A DNA stretch of 64,000 bases. Source: Plutella xylostella (lineage: Eukaryota; Arthropoda; Insecta; Lepidoptera; Plutellidae). The stretch lies in contig NC_063986.1 in the NCBI RefSeq assembly GCF_932276165.1, positions 5,220,501-5,284,500 on the forward strand, written 5' to 3'. The notes under the pieces were generated by a model. That model was given only the letters and a program-made list of their open reading frames with translations, was not told the origin of the DNA and did no database searches. Shown piece by piece: positions 40,865 to 52,024 of this stretch (within the stretch, counting starts at the first letter, position 1; each line of letters begins with the position of its first letter). Both the position numbers and the translations under genes were made by a program.

Positions 40865-43800
40865 GAAGAAGAAGTGGAGGACATGGTGGGAGACGTGACG
40901 TACACTGACTCACAGAAGAGTGTCGCCCTGGACATGTACTCATATGAACAGAGCGAGAGTGTGAGTACAGATAAGAACACAAACTCCGGAAGGGAAACAT
41001 ACGTCCTCGAGATCGACGACAGCGATGAGAGTGATAGCTTACAAGCTGAACCAATGTGTGCTGAGCCAGCTGCAACTTTGAACCACCCACATTTCATGAA
41101 AACAAAGCAGATGGTTGAAAAAGTAAGCACGAATAATAGAGACAACAACGGTTCCAAAATAGTTCAAGAAATATTCACACAAACTAGCAAAACTATCATC
41201 CAAATAGCACAAGCCGAAGGCTATGCTAAAGCTACACGAGTTAGCACTCTGGAAACTCAAACGTCCTATGTTTTCTTGGCCGATAATAAAGGTGTAGAAA
41301 ATAGAACGCAATGTGAGGTTACGAACAGGAACAAAGATACGGGCGATACAAATAACTACCAAACTAAGAATCCGGACGGGGTGATTTGTAACTATTTCAA
41401 CAGTTCATTGGACGATGAGTCGTCAAAATTTGCTGTAACTGAATCTGAAAATGAAAGAACGTTTTATTTTAGCGATATCACTAGCTCCGATGTGAACAAA
41501 ACCTCAGATGCAGATAATAGCGTTCCTCCACTCTCTATAACAGAAGTTGAAGACGAAGATTCACTGAGTTACGAATACGAAGAATCGCTGAAATCTGAAG
41601 CAGAGTTTGAGCAAGACTCTTTAAAGGATCCAAAGAGGCTGAACACCATAAAAGATGACTGCAGCGACGCTAGTGAAGTATCCATAGACCAAGATGTGGA
41701 AGAACTGTACAGTAAACTCACTGAGAACAATGGACTACCGCTAGAAGACCCTGATGCAATAGACAAAAGAATGAACATTTTTGTAAACACAACACTCGCC
41801 CCTTTGACGGAAGAAGATCCTGAACAGAAAAGAAGCAGCATAATAGATATTACACCACAGGCGACCCATATACAGCCGGTACCGTCAACCAAAAACGATG
41901 TTCTATTCACTAACAGTTTTGGAATGAAAGTCAAAGTACTACCAGAAGAAAAACTTCCATCAGCAGTAGAGTCGGTACCTTTCAAACTACCGCCAATACA
42001 AAAACATCTATCTTGCCCGAACAGCCCTCACCTAAATCAGCTATTCACGATGAAAGCTATAAACCGGCCAGTTGACACGGACACTTTGCCCAGCATCTAC
42101 CAGGCTCCAAACCCCAAGTTAGACCGATGGAACGCTGCCACCAAACATAATCCGGCGTCTGGTGAAAACGCACAGATTAGTGAACGAGGCGGTAAGTAGC
42201 TAAAACTATGTACACGTGATACACATTTACCTATTGTAAATAAATTATTATACATTGGCTGTATTTTAGCTTGATTAAAATGAGATTAGATGTCATTGGT
42301 AGCTGATCTGATAATATATTTAATAATCATTGAATGAAGAGACTTGTTCTAGTCCTAAACACCTCGTCTGTCCCCAACATCTTCAAGAAGTCCATAAAAC
42401 GAAACAAACGCGTAATTTCAGATTTAAGTCGATCTGCCGACGACTCGAATCACTTGCCTCCCATCAACCTGGACCTCAGGGCTCCCTTCCACCTTCAGCC
42501 GCCGTACTCCAGTCGATCCAACAAGAGTTCTGTTAGCGCGAATGTCCCGCAAACAATATCCATAAAGAAGCAGATTAGAGAACTTAAACAGAGCCCCAAC
42601 CGTGTTCCTATTTGGAGGACCTCTTTGTAAGTTTTTATTTTTACCTTCTATTGGCCTGACGATAATGATGCTGGTAGACTTAGGTTCCTATATAGGTTTA
42701 TGGTCGATAACCGCAATAGATTGATTATTCAAAGATACCTTTTCATGGCGGAGGTGGCGGGATGATGAACTCGACAGGTTTTTGCCTCCATGGCCGAAGG
42801 AAGCACATTAACGAAACGGTGGTCGGTTTATAAGAAGGCAGTCTAACACTAAACAGGATATTCATACGTTTTTATCAATACCTATCTCTAATTTCTATGG
42901 GACAACATTTTGAGGCAAGGTTTATGAACATAAAATGCACATCGTGAGGGGAAAGTGGTATTGGAATTCGAGGAGAGGACTTCGTCATCCGCATCCATAA
43001 CTTGCTGGACTCTAAGCAATTCGTGGAAACCCCCTCTCGTCCACAATCCGTTACCTTCTAGCTTATGATCCCTTAGGCCCTCCGCGTACTAGGCAACCAG
43101 TAAAATATATGATGTTGTATGAGAGCCCGCGCACTTGGCATCCACGAATTCCCATATATTTTACTGGCTGCGCAGCCAGGCTGTCTAGTGCCCGGGGGCC
43201 TTATCCTTACACCCTGTATACCACGTCCCAAGGTCTCCATCGGGTCGGGCTGCGTCCCCGTCGTCTCTGCGCTCGACGGCGGACAGCGAGGCGCCGGCCC
43301 GCGCCTGCGACGCGCTCTGTGCCGATCTGCTGCGGCGGATGAAGTCTCCTGTGTGGTAACTTACATTTCTTCTTAGAAGTCTGTGACAGCGCCGTACCAA
43401 CCTAGAGGCGGTCAGTTGAAAAGGAGGCTGCATCAGCTGGTCTCGGCTGGGTCGACCTGGAAGCTTCTGCGCAGGATCGGGAGAAGTGGAAATTCTTTCT
43501 TAAACCCCTATGTCACTGATGAGGGATAATGGGATTTCATCATCATTATCATGTCGGTGGCAAGTGCTAGAGCTGCTACCGTACCACCATCGACACATAA
43601 GCAAGCTAAAATCCATAATCCGTTTGTATTATGTAAGGTACAGCGGTACGAGTACATAATATGTGTGCGGGTACATCAATCGGGGAGTTTTCGTGTACAC
43701 CGTTAGGTCCGTTAGCAAACCATTTGAAATGCTTGAGGCGGGTAATCCTGTGTGGGACGCCCTGCGTCCCGCTGAAACATCTATGGTGAAGGCCAAAGTT

Positions 43801-46184
43801 AATGCTAATTTCATAGGTAGAAATTTCATACCGAATATGATTCATGTTTTCAGGACAGAAACATTGGAGGGTTTAGAAGATTTGCCGAACGTTTTAGATA
43901 AATACTGGACCACTATTAGTGACTCCAGAATAGCAGATCTTATCAGACAAGTAAGTTAACTATCACTTGATCTTCCCCAATAACTGGCTAACTTACCTAG
44001 TTAGTAGTAGATAGATACCTACATTGTTTACCTATAAAAATAAGTGGAAAGATTTAAAAAAAACATACATATACCTATTTTAAACCTAGCAAGCTTTATA
44101 TTTTGAGAAAGGAGCAAGATCGTAATTTGTTTCAGATATGTTCCCTGGTGGAATCTCCTCGGACGCAGGTAGCCAGGACTGCGTGCACGACGCTTTCAGT
44201 GCTCCTTCAGAATACTAAATACACCAAGAAACCTGTAAGTAGAGTTAAACCTTAAACCTTTTCGCTAGTGTTAGTTTATGTCCAGCCAATTATACTGCCA
44301 CATCCTGATTGTAATATAATTTGGGTTGGTGGGTCATTTAAATTTGGTGTAAGTATAAACTGCTTTAGCTGAGGACTCAGTCCTCAGCTAAAGCAGTTTA
44401 TACTTACACCAAATTTCGGCTTTCGGCTCTCAATGCTTGTTCACATTGACCTACGGGCGCCTTCAAGAAATATTTAACTATCAAATATAATATTAAACAT
44501 AGTGTTTTACCTCTATGCATAATATAACGTGATAATATATGAAAGTGTTCACAGTGAAACACAAGTGCGGTCTAGGTGACTGCACCAGCACTTAGTTTAA
44601 TTCATCGCTGGCCCGTAAGATCGCCCGTAAGCCTTGTTCTTCAGTTTGGACTCTTATCCCAACAGGACTTCTACGAGGCAATAAGCATCCTGCTAGTGAA
44701 GACAGGCAGCTTCTGCCGGCCGGTGCGGCGCGCGGCCAACGTGGCTCTGGATAGAGTCGCGTGCGCTGCGGACCTAGCGCACACCGTCACCGCCATCTGC
44801 GCGCATGGGATTGAGTAGGATATTATTTTATATATTTGCACGATAAATGTATATTATTGTATATCTAGGGGTTAAAAGGAGACGGCAAATTACCTGCTTG
44901 TAGGTATTTACTTACCCTATTAACTTTATCTGGCCACCTTTACACCCACTGGTGGGATTCCAGGATAAAAAGTAGGTAGGTAAATAGCTTATGTCACAAC
45001 CTAAAGTGGCTTTCTTTATTAAAAGCTTGGCACTTGTACCTACTTATTTACCTAGATGGCCATTTAGTTATGTGTTCACGTATAAGAATAAGGATCTGAA
45101 TCTCGATTTCTACCAATATATAGAGAGGAGCTCGAAGTCCCGTTGATATCACGTTATGCCTTCATATTGTAGCCCATTTTTTCAATCACATGACGCTTGG
45201 ATCAATAATCTCTCTTTTGACGATCTCTCTCTCTCTCTCCCCCAGCCACAAGAACCCCCTAGTCCGATGTGCAGCAGCACGACTACTCGTGGTGTCAGTG
45301 GCGCTGTCAGCAGGGAGGGGCCGCGAGCTGCTGCGCTGTCGCCCCGCGCTGGCGGCCACTGCCAGGAGACACGCGCTGCAGGCGTTAGCGAGGCTATTGG
45401 AGGATAAGAACCAGGAAACCAGGTGAGGGAATACTATGGAGTTTAGTGCAACACAAAAGGGCTTGAAGAGATGTTGGCTGGCGGATAAGAACCAGGATAC
45501 TAGGTGAGGGGAGAGTAGGCTACATAGCAATGCAATATCAATGGTGTTGCGTGAGTCCGTGATCTGGCTGCTACTGCAAGAAGACACGCCCTGCAGGCAT
45601 CAGCGTGGCTATTGGAGGATAAGAATAACCAGGATACTAAGTGAAGTACACTAGGCTGTAGTGCGGTGCAATATGAGTGATGTTGTCTGGTGCGCGGCGG
45701 GTCGTTTATTTGTAGTGTCAGTGGCACTATCTGCTGGGCTGCTGGAAAATATAAACCAGAATACTGGGTGAGGGGATACTAAGGCTTTAGTGCGACGATG
45801 CAATAAGAGGGTGTTTAATGCTACCCTTGCCGCCCCCGCATGAAGACACACGCTGCAGGTGTTGGCTGTTGGATGATAGGATACTAGATGAGGGGTGAAT
45901 ATGAATAAGCGACTCTAATGTTACTAAATAAGCGTTATGTACAACGCAGGTATGCGATGACATGGCGCACAGACACACCATCTGTCCAGCGGCTTTTCTC
46001 AATCAACTTTCATTCTAACTTACTCTATCGCAGGAAATACGCGGAGCGTCTATACGGCATGCTGCGGCCGCTGGCCAACTTCGAGGCGTTCTACCTGACG
46101 GACGTGACCCTCGAGACGGCCGCGGCGCAGATGAAGAAGCACGACCGCCTGCTCACGGCGCGCGCCGGCCACGAGAGCAGGTGA
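40865..46184 (+). CDS. TOGARAM: TOGARAM-like protein: acidic disordered region plus C-terminal TOG domain
   Basis: TOGARAM proteins use TOG (HEAT-repeat) domains to bind tubulin and regulate ciliary or axonemal microtubules. Exons: 40865-42191, about 42340-42626, 43233-43355, 43707-43950, 44136-44234, 44666-44814, 45246-45422 and 46034-46184. Exon 1 (442 codons; first internal ATG 40883) is acidic, S/T/D/E-rich and probably disordered. Exons 2-3 are basic and serine-rich. Exons 4-8 form one HEAT-type domain: LCADLLRRMKSPVW, RIADLIRQICSLVESP, RRAANVALDRV, DHKNPLVRCAAARLL and LEDKNQETRKYAERLYGML, as at the C-terminus of vertebrate TOGARAM1. The N-terminal TOG1/TOG2 domains of the vertebrate protein are not seen upstream. 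Odd points: the strong donor at 42192 is out of phase with exon 2 by one base; the donor after 44814 (GAgtagga) is weak; the stop at 46182 overlaps a donor-like CAGgtgatg that could join an alternative end at 46525-46546. The start is unresolved. Confidence 0.75.
42340..42626 (+). other. Exon 2 of the TOGARAM-like gene, possible alternative start
   Basis: The frame reading VLNTSSVPNIF and RSADDSNHLPPINLDLRAP is open to the donor at 42627 and joins exon 3 in phase (W-R-T-S then L-S-P-S). Upstream, an in-frame TGA at 42331-42333 is followed directly by an ATG at 42334. The exon is therefore either spliced from 42340 or 42342 or begins a shorter isoform at 42334. The strong exon 1 donor (phase 1) fits none of the available acceptors. 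Confidence 0.5.
43092..43171. repeat. Short inverted repeat in the TOGARAM-like intron 2
   Basis: CAACCAGTAAAATATATG and CATATATTTTACTGGCTG form a pair of about 18 bp around a loop of about 43 bp. Possibly a decayed MITE. It lies 60 bp upstream of exon 3. Confidence 0.5.
43379..43560 (+). pseudogene. Non-LTR retrotransposon C-terminal remnant in intron 3
   Basis: One frame reads GWVDLEASAQDREKWKFFL and then LKPLC, followed by TTTCATCATCATTATCATG. This is the usual C-terminal end and tail of a lepidopteran endonuclease-reverse transcriptase LINE, with stops interrupting. No functional coding. Confidence 0.55.
44340..44416. repeat. Perfect 77-bp palindrome in TOGARAM-like intron 5
   Basis: Arms 44340-44377 and 44379-44416 are perfect inverse copies (38 bp each) around the single base at 44378. 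Left arm text includes GGTGTAAGTATAAACTGC. No flanking target duplication is obvious. Confidence 0.9.
45460..45895 (+). repeat. Decayed tandem duplicates of the TOGARAM-like exon 7 end
   Basis: Four partial copies of the exon 7 3' end and donor follow the real exon: about 45475-45508 (GATAAGAACCAGGATACTAG then GTGAGG), 45584-45643 (GACACGCCCTGCAGGCATCA, TATTGGAGGATAAGAATAAC), 45705-45772 (GTGTCAGTGGCACTATCTGC, CCAGAATACTGGGTGAGG) and 45842-45892 (GACACACGCTGCAGGTGTTG). They have diverged by substitutions and indels, and none keeps a full open frame with an acceptor. Confidence 0.8.
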
Positions 46185-46856
46185 TGGAGGTAATGAGCTG
46201 CGGATTTAATGTTAACTTTTGTCGTCGTAAGCCCGTAGCCGACTATTTCAGAGAAACCCCGATAGATCATTAATGATCGAAAGCTAACAAACGGCTAATG
46301 TTAACTTTTGGATAAAAAATCGTACACGTTTTTTTCAATCGGCCCGTAGCCGACTATGTTAGTGGAACCCCGATTATAGCTCCTACCATAGCGAGTGACT
46401 TTCGATTGGAAGTATTGAATAGTTCCGTTTGTTTGCCATCATTCCACCATAATACACAATATCATTCCATCGATCCACCGAAAAGACTCCATCTCATGAT
46501 AAACAGCTGGATTGTTGTTCGCAGGCCTGGGTGCCGATCTCAGTGAGGAGTGGCAAGTATTTGTATTATGTTTTAGTGCTCTTCTGACGCGGGCAGCGCC
46601 ATAAGAATCGATATAACGTTCCTACATGTATTATCTATCGTATCTTAAGTTACCTATTAGCCAAAGAAAAATTGTTGTGCCAAGTTAATAAGAAATCAGT
46701 GCTATTATGTTATTTAGTTATAATTCGCAGACACAAGCAGCCTATATTTGTAAATTTTTAAATTATCAGCAGTTTGTTATGTTTTTATAGGCGCCTGGAT
46801 GTTTTATGTCCGTTTCGGTCATTTCATTCGATATCTCTATCAATATTGTTACTGCC

Positions 46857-46904
46857 AATAAAAATAAGTAAATACATCTTTCTCGGGATAAGATCCCTAA
46901 TAAA
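46857..46904 (+). terminator. Candidate poly(A) signals of the TOGARAM-like gene
   Basis: Two AATAAA hexamers at 46857-46862 and 46899-46904, about 0.7 kb after the stop codon and in the sense orientation. This is plausible for the 3' end, but transcript support is needed. Confidence 0.4.
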
Positions 46905-47559
46905 GCATGTAAATTTCAGATTGATTCTATTATTCTATTCTTCTTAGCTCTTACAACATCCAGGCTTGCCGCTCCAATTTAAACGGGAGCTAATCTGGCT
47001 GAACTGAAATTAGGGGGATATGTACAAAGGTAAACTCGAGAGAGAAATTTACAAGCACGTCACCCCTCATCAGAATAGAATAAGAATACATACCGTCATA
47101 GTTACGGGCATGGTAGGGTAAAAAGATCCATGTACTTGTAGGTATACCTACGGATAGTGCAAATCTGTGCAATGAATGTAACTAGGTATGATAAAGTCAA
47201 GTGCAGATGTCCTCAGCTGAGTGCAAGTGCACTGGCAGACATAGTTATTGCATCTCCACGCCGGGGTCAGGCTGACGCTCGCACATTGGGTCGTCATGCC
47301 ATGAGTATTGTTGTGAAAACTATGGTATATTTACTGCGGAGTAATCATTCCTATTACCTACGTAGTGACGCATACGTAAACTGTTTACGTAAGCTGAGCT
47401 GGAAATAGTTACACGAAGTGGTAGGGAAAGCCAGGAGAAAGATGATGGGCACACCTCTTGATACGAATTTAGCAATATATTCAATATTGCAGTGTAGTAG
47501 AATTTGATATCTCCTCCTTGGATTTCTGCGTCTCTTTACGTATGTCCGACATTAATTAC

Positions 47560-47702
47560 CCGATTTCGTAGTGACTTGAATTGCATGGACTGACAGCTCT
47601 CACTCACACTGGTGCTAACTCAATACTTTGGTTGGCGTACCGCAAGGTGGCCTGCTGGCGCCTTTTCTCTTTGTCACTTTTACAAATAGTTTTGCCAATG
47701 AA
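47560..47702 (+). pseudogene. Isolated reverse transcriptase fragment
   Basis: One frame reads VGVPQGGLLAPFLFVTFTNS followed by FANEL, matching the GVPQGS.L.P.LF motif block of LINE reverse transcriptases. No other RT motif is intact nearby. A short decayed LINE remnant. Confidence 0.6.
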
Positions 47703-47724
47703 TTAAGTAGTTAGTTAACTTTCT

Positions 47725-47803
47725 GTTGATACCATATAGAACCAACCCTGCATTTCCTAAATAGGTTTTAGGAAATGCAGGGTTGGTTCTATATCGTATC
47801 AAC
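47725..47803. repeat. Hairpin of about 36-bp arms
   Basis: GAACCAACCCTGCATTTCCT on the left pairs with AGGAAATGCAGGGTTGGTTC on the right; outer ends GTTGATACCATATA and TATATCGTATCAAC also pair. The loop is about 9 bp. Directly followed by the Helitron-associated GCCGAGCGAAGCGAGGC motif. Confidence 0.8.
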
Positions 47804-48922
47804 ATGGAGAGCCGAGCGAAGCGAGGCAACACAAACCTAACCGGCATTCTCTAACTAAACAGTCAAGCCATAGACTAATATACTACACTATTATACTTAA
47901 TACACTAATCAAGCGAAGCGCGGCCATACATCTCAATCCTACATTTCCTGGACATTTGAGAGAGAACACAAACTGACCTCTAGGTGTTGAAGCAGAAAAT
48001 ATGTAGTCCACCACAGAGTCTGAAAGAATTAAAAGCTTTACTGAAAATTAGAAAAAAAAGGACACTGAAATAGATTATTCAGTAGAAAGTGTATCATCTG
48101 CCGCGAGCCATCTTGTTCGCCCTGACCCCTCTGTTGGTCAACTCGTAAGCAATATTCTCGCAACCTTCGCCACCCACGTTATTCGATTATCTTAATAGCT
48201 CACTAAGTAAAAGAAAAGGGTGACCGGTCAACCGATAGCGTATCATGTGACGGGTGCAGAGAGATTTAATATGGAAAATGGGTTGGTTACTCATACACTT
48301 TTGTTGGCTCAGATAGCCTATTTCCGTACCATGTAAAGTTTTCAACATAAGGTTAGTTAACCCAACTTCCCTACCATTCCATTGTATAAACCATTATTGC
48401 AGGCGATGCTAGTGTATGAATGCCTAAATAGATAGATAACAGATAAATTATCGTCCACAACCACTAAGTTGTGTTAGCTATCTACCTAGTTAAGTAGGTA
48501 TTAAATCTCTTTCACTGGCACAGCTGCCAGCCTGCCACTGACTACAGTGCACTGAAAGTGTGAAGAAACGACATATTCAGGTTTACAAAGAAGTAACATG
48601 CAATATGGCGCTAATGCGTCAATCCCATTAGTTGTGTTTATCACCTACGTTTTAATCGATATTGTAGGAACAATATGGAGTAAGTACTTATCAATTTTCA
48701 GCTCATGCATCGTCGGAGGTTGACATGAACGGAGCTATATCAGTAGGTACAGTCGGGGACAAAGAAACCTGACTTCTTTCAGGTGGCTTTTTCACACTAA
48801 AATAACCTAGGTTTTTTTTTCGGAAATCTAGCCTTTATCTGACTGATTGACAGCGTATAAGCGTTCCTGTTTGTAAAGCGTAAATTAAAAACAGCTGCAT
48901 TATTGATAAATATTAAACACTA

Positions 48923-49059
48923 AGGGCCACTTGCAGAAACATATTAAATCTAGATTTAGTGTTAAATCTCGATTTAGTGTCAAATTTTATATGGGCTGAC
49001 GTTTCTTAAATCGAGATTTGACACTAAATCTAGATTTAATATGTTTCTGCAAGTGGCCC
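48923..49059. mobile_element. Palindromic MITE with Harbinger-like ends
   Basis: Starts GGGCCACTTGCAGAAACATA and ends with the inverse. Arms of about 60 bp contain AAATCTAGATTTAGTG. Flanked by TAA on both sides (48920-48922 and 49060-49062), the target duplication used by Harbinger-type elements. No coding. Confidence 0.8.
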
Positions 49060-49238
49060 TAAGGCAATATAAAAATGAATATCAGCTATCTAACAGTAAG
49101 AACATAATGTTAGCGGACTGTTAACTGAGTGATATTGATTAGATAGGATTCTTCAAACACTACTTAATGTTTTGTAATATCTTGTGCTAGCCCTACACTG
49201 CAGTATAATTTGTATAATATTATGTATGTAGGTAGGTA

Positions 49239-49449
49239 CGGTGGCCTGCGCCTAAAAGTATACAGGCGGAGTTTTTAAAATAGCGATCCCTGATGATGAA
49301 GGGACCAGCTACATCTGTTATAAATCCGGGGATGTGTTGTGTGTGATGTGTGTAGCAGTGGTGTTTATGTGGATGTGCTTGAGCAGCATGTGAGCTTGAG
49401 ATCGCTATTTTAAAATCGCCGCCTGTATACTTTTAGGCGCAGGCCACCG
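49239..49449. mobile_element. TA-flanked MITE, copy A
   Basis: Inverted ends CGGTGGCCTGCGCCTAAAAG and CTTTTAGGCGCAGGCCACCG extend about 50 bp inward (to ATAGCGAT / ATCGCTAT). TA on both sides. The loop carries GTGTGTGATGTGTGTAGCAG. Nearly identical to 59277-59487. Confidence 0.88.
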
Positions 49450-50840
49450 TACATTAAATATATACCTACCCGACATACCTAAATGATCGAAAATTAGGCA
49501 TAGGTACATAAGTAAAGTTTAGGTAAGTATTATGAAAGCAGGTAGTAGGTGTGCCTACTTATTGCCTACCCCATACCTAGGTATGTAGTTACACCGTAGG
49601 TATGTATGCGTTTTCAGTAATTTGACCTTTTAATTAGGTAGACGCGTGTTCTGTTCGCTGATTGTTATAATTAACTGGCTCATTATTTCCTTTTTTTCGA
49701 ACAACTCCATAATCGCAACATTTTATCTTTTTCGCTTACGTACTCTAATTAATACCAGTTTAATGCAGAAATAAAGGGTTATAATTATAAGTATAAGGTT
49801 AAATACACTTATACATTGTATAGGTAAGTACAGAATAGTTTATTTAGAGAATATTCAGATCTCTTTTTTTACTGCGATATCTCTATATTCACATTTCCTA
49901 CTCAATAAACTTATTACTTCCTCAACATATCTGTAAGCAGATGTACTCCTAAAGTCCTAACGAACCATACTTTCTGATAAACTATGAAAACGCTATGGAA
50001 ATAATCGGTGAACATACATAAAAAATATAATTAAAATAAAAAAAGATCCCAATGAATTGAGAACCTCCTCCTTTTTGAAGTCGGTTAAAAAAAAGGTGGG
50101 CCGTTTGGCAAGCAGTGGGAATAGACCAAAAAGAACTTCCCACCTTTTTCCAGTATTAGCTATAAATCTATTAAGTATATTATTATGTATAGAGATTATC
50201 AATCGGTTTCTTATTTTTAAATTGTCCTTGTCATGGGTCAGACAATGATAAAAAACTTAGAAAAAATGCTAAATTCGAGCTTTCTTAATTATGTATTTAT
50301 TTTATAAACTTATAAGCCAAGGCTTATAAGTAATTACTCTGTAGGCTACGTAGGCTTACTCAATAGTTCCTACGTAAATTCAACCTGTACCTATATAAAA
50401 AGTGTAACTAATAATAAAAAATTGGATCTATAAATTTAACTTATCTACTTAAGTACTTTTCTACATTAATATTAACATTATTTTATTCAATGAACCGGAA
50501 AAAACCGGATAATTTATGCGGGTGGCAAGATATGGTGGTGTCCTCCAGAATGGGGCGATAGGTATCATGAATTATTATTAAGTATATGTATTAAACAGTT
50601 GTAAAATAATAATATAGTAAATTAAATTTTATAGATATGGTTGTAGAGGTATCTTATATGGACTGATCTTGCAGCTTTTGTGGAAACCGCTATAACTGGT
50701 ACTCACTTAACATATATTATTTTTATGAAATTTACAAGTAACAACACCTTTCAAAAAATTCATGTTATATTGCCTTCTTAACCCTAACAAGGATTGTGCC
50801 TACTTCTTACTCGCATTTCATTGATAAATCTCACATCCTA

Positions 50841-51069
50841 TCCTAACTAATATTATAAATGCGAAAGTAACTGTGTCTGTCTGTCTCTCTGTCTGTATGT
50901 CTGTCTGTCTGTCTGTTACTCTTTCACGCCAAAACTACTGAACGGATTTGAATGAAATTTGGTATACATATGGTCTCTAGACCCTGGGAAAGAACATAGG
51001 CTACTTTTTATCCCGGAATTCCCACGGGAAAACTTTTTAAGGCGAAGCGAAGCGCGCGGGGACAGCTAG
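50841..51069 (+). mobile_element. Mini-Helitron with canonical ends
   Basis: Begins TCCTAACTAATATTATAAAT directly after an A and ends in GGGGACAGCTAG directly before a T, as Helitrons insert between A and T without target duplication. Contains a TGTC microsatellite near its 5' part, then CACGCCAAAACTACTGAACG and GGCGAAGCGAAGCGCGCGG. It matches a very common lepidopteran non-autonomous Helitron type, with no Rep/helicase gene. Confidence 0.8.
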
Positions 51070-51297
51070 TTTAAAATAAGCCAACAAATATTTAATTACT
51101 ATATTGGCCACTTACATTAATGCAGCAATATTGTTATAATTTTTGACCTGTGAGAGACCTATTATCACAAAATAAATGACTTAGCTTCCAATCTAAAATA
51201 ATATATAGCTGGTTTGTAGTTGAGTCTGTATTGTAACATTAGTAACATTACGTTTTTGTTCGTCCACTGCTACTCTCTACTCTAGCTAGTGGGCACA

Positions 51298-52024
51298 ATG
51301 GACAACATTTCAAAAAACTAAAGCTGCTATAAATCGAAAACCATTTCGAGATTTAGCTCTAAAGGCCACAAAAAAAATGTTTTTGTATTTTTTGGATGTA
51401 TCATTTTCGAGAAAATCATAAAATAGTAAAAAAGTGCTGATGACGTCATGCATCAGGTGCGATGCATTTTGATGATCAAAGCCAATAGATTTAAAAACAA
51501 AGGAACTGTCACTTTCATTTTTGATTGACGTTGACGTTTTATCGTGACGTTGTTGTTTATTTGGGTCATTTTCATTAATTCTGTTCTGACACTTTCTGAC
51601 TATTTTCTTATTTATTATTAAGAGATGACCTCTATATAATATGTCCCAGAGCATGCCACCGCCTACACAGCTGAAAAAATGCTTCTGCTTATTTTTCACA
51701 TGATAAGTACCTACTTTCCATCATCAGAAATATCAAGGTCATTTGAAAATAACCCATTTGTTGGTTGGCATGTAAACAAAGTTTAAATGTCACTTGTCAG
51801 TGTCATTTATGTTTTTTTTCGAGACTCAGGCAATAGACAAAAATAAAAATTGAGCCTAATATGTGACGTCACTTCCGGTTTTAAAATAATTAACTTTAAA
51901 GTTAAAAATAACATGCAAAAATTTATGTATATACAAAATAAAAAAATACGGGTCCACTAATTTTGTATAAACTTTCCGAATAACTAATAAAAATATAGGG
52001 TAAAGAAAATGAAATGTTGTCCAT
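51298..52024. mobile_element. Non-autonomous element with 14-bp terminal inverted repeats
   Basis: Ends ATGGACAACATTTC and GAAATGTTGTCCAT are exact inverses, 727 bp apart. The interior is AT-rich with TGACGTCA-type motifs (GTGCTGATGACGTCATG, TATGTGACGTCACTTCC). A 129-codon minus-strand ORF (51310-51699) has no recognisable domain and probably arises by chance. No clear target duplication. Confidence 0.55.

Larger units (their letters stand above)
46905..50840. other. Intergenic DNA with scattered small repeats
   Basis: AT-rich with no convincing gene. It holds a reverse-transcriptase fragment (about 47560-47700), a hairpin (47725-47803), a single GCCGAGCGAAGCGAGGC motif (47812-47828), a TAA-flanked MITE (48923-49059) and a TA-flanked MITE (49239-49449). 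Small ORFs between 49990 and 50250 are low-complexity K/F-rich and not convincing. Confidence 0.5.

Noticed and set aside
41569..41985. 138-codon minus-strand ORF, serine-rich
   Set aside because: Antisense of the acidic exon 1 of the TOGARAM-like gene; serine runs come from GAA/GAC codons read backward.
43119..43342. Overlapping GC-rich ORFs
   Set aside because: Wrong frames over exon 3 of the TOGARAM-like gene (43233-43355); the phase-compatible frame reads SPSGRAASPSSLRSTADSEA.
51310..51699. 129-codon minus-strand ORF
   Set aside because: Lies inside a putative non-autonomous inverted-repeat element, AT-rich, with no recognisable domain or splice support.
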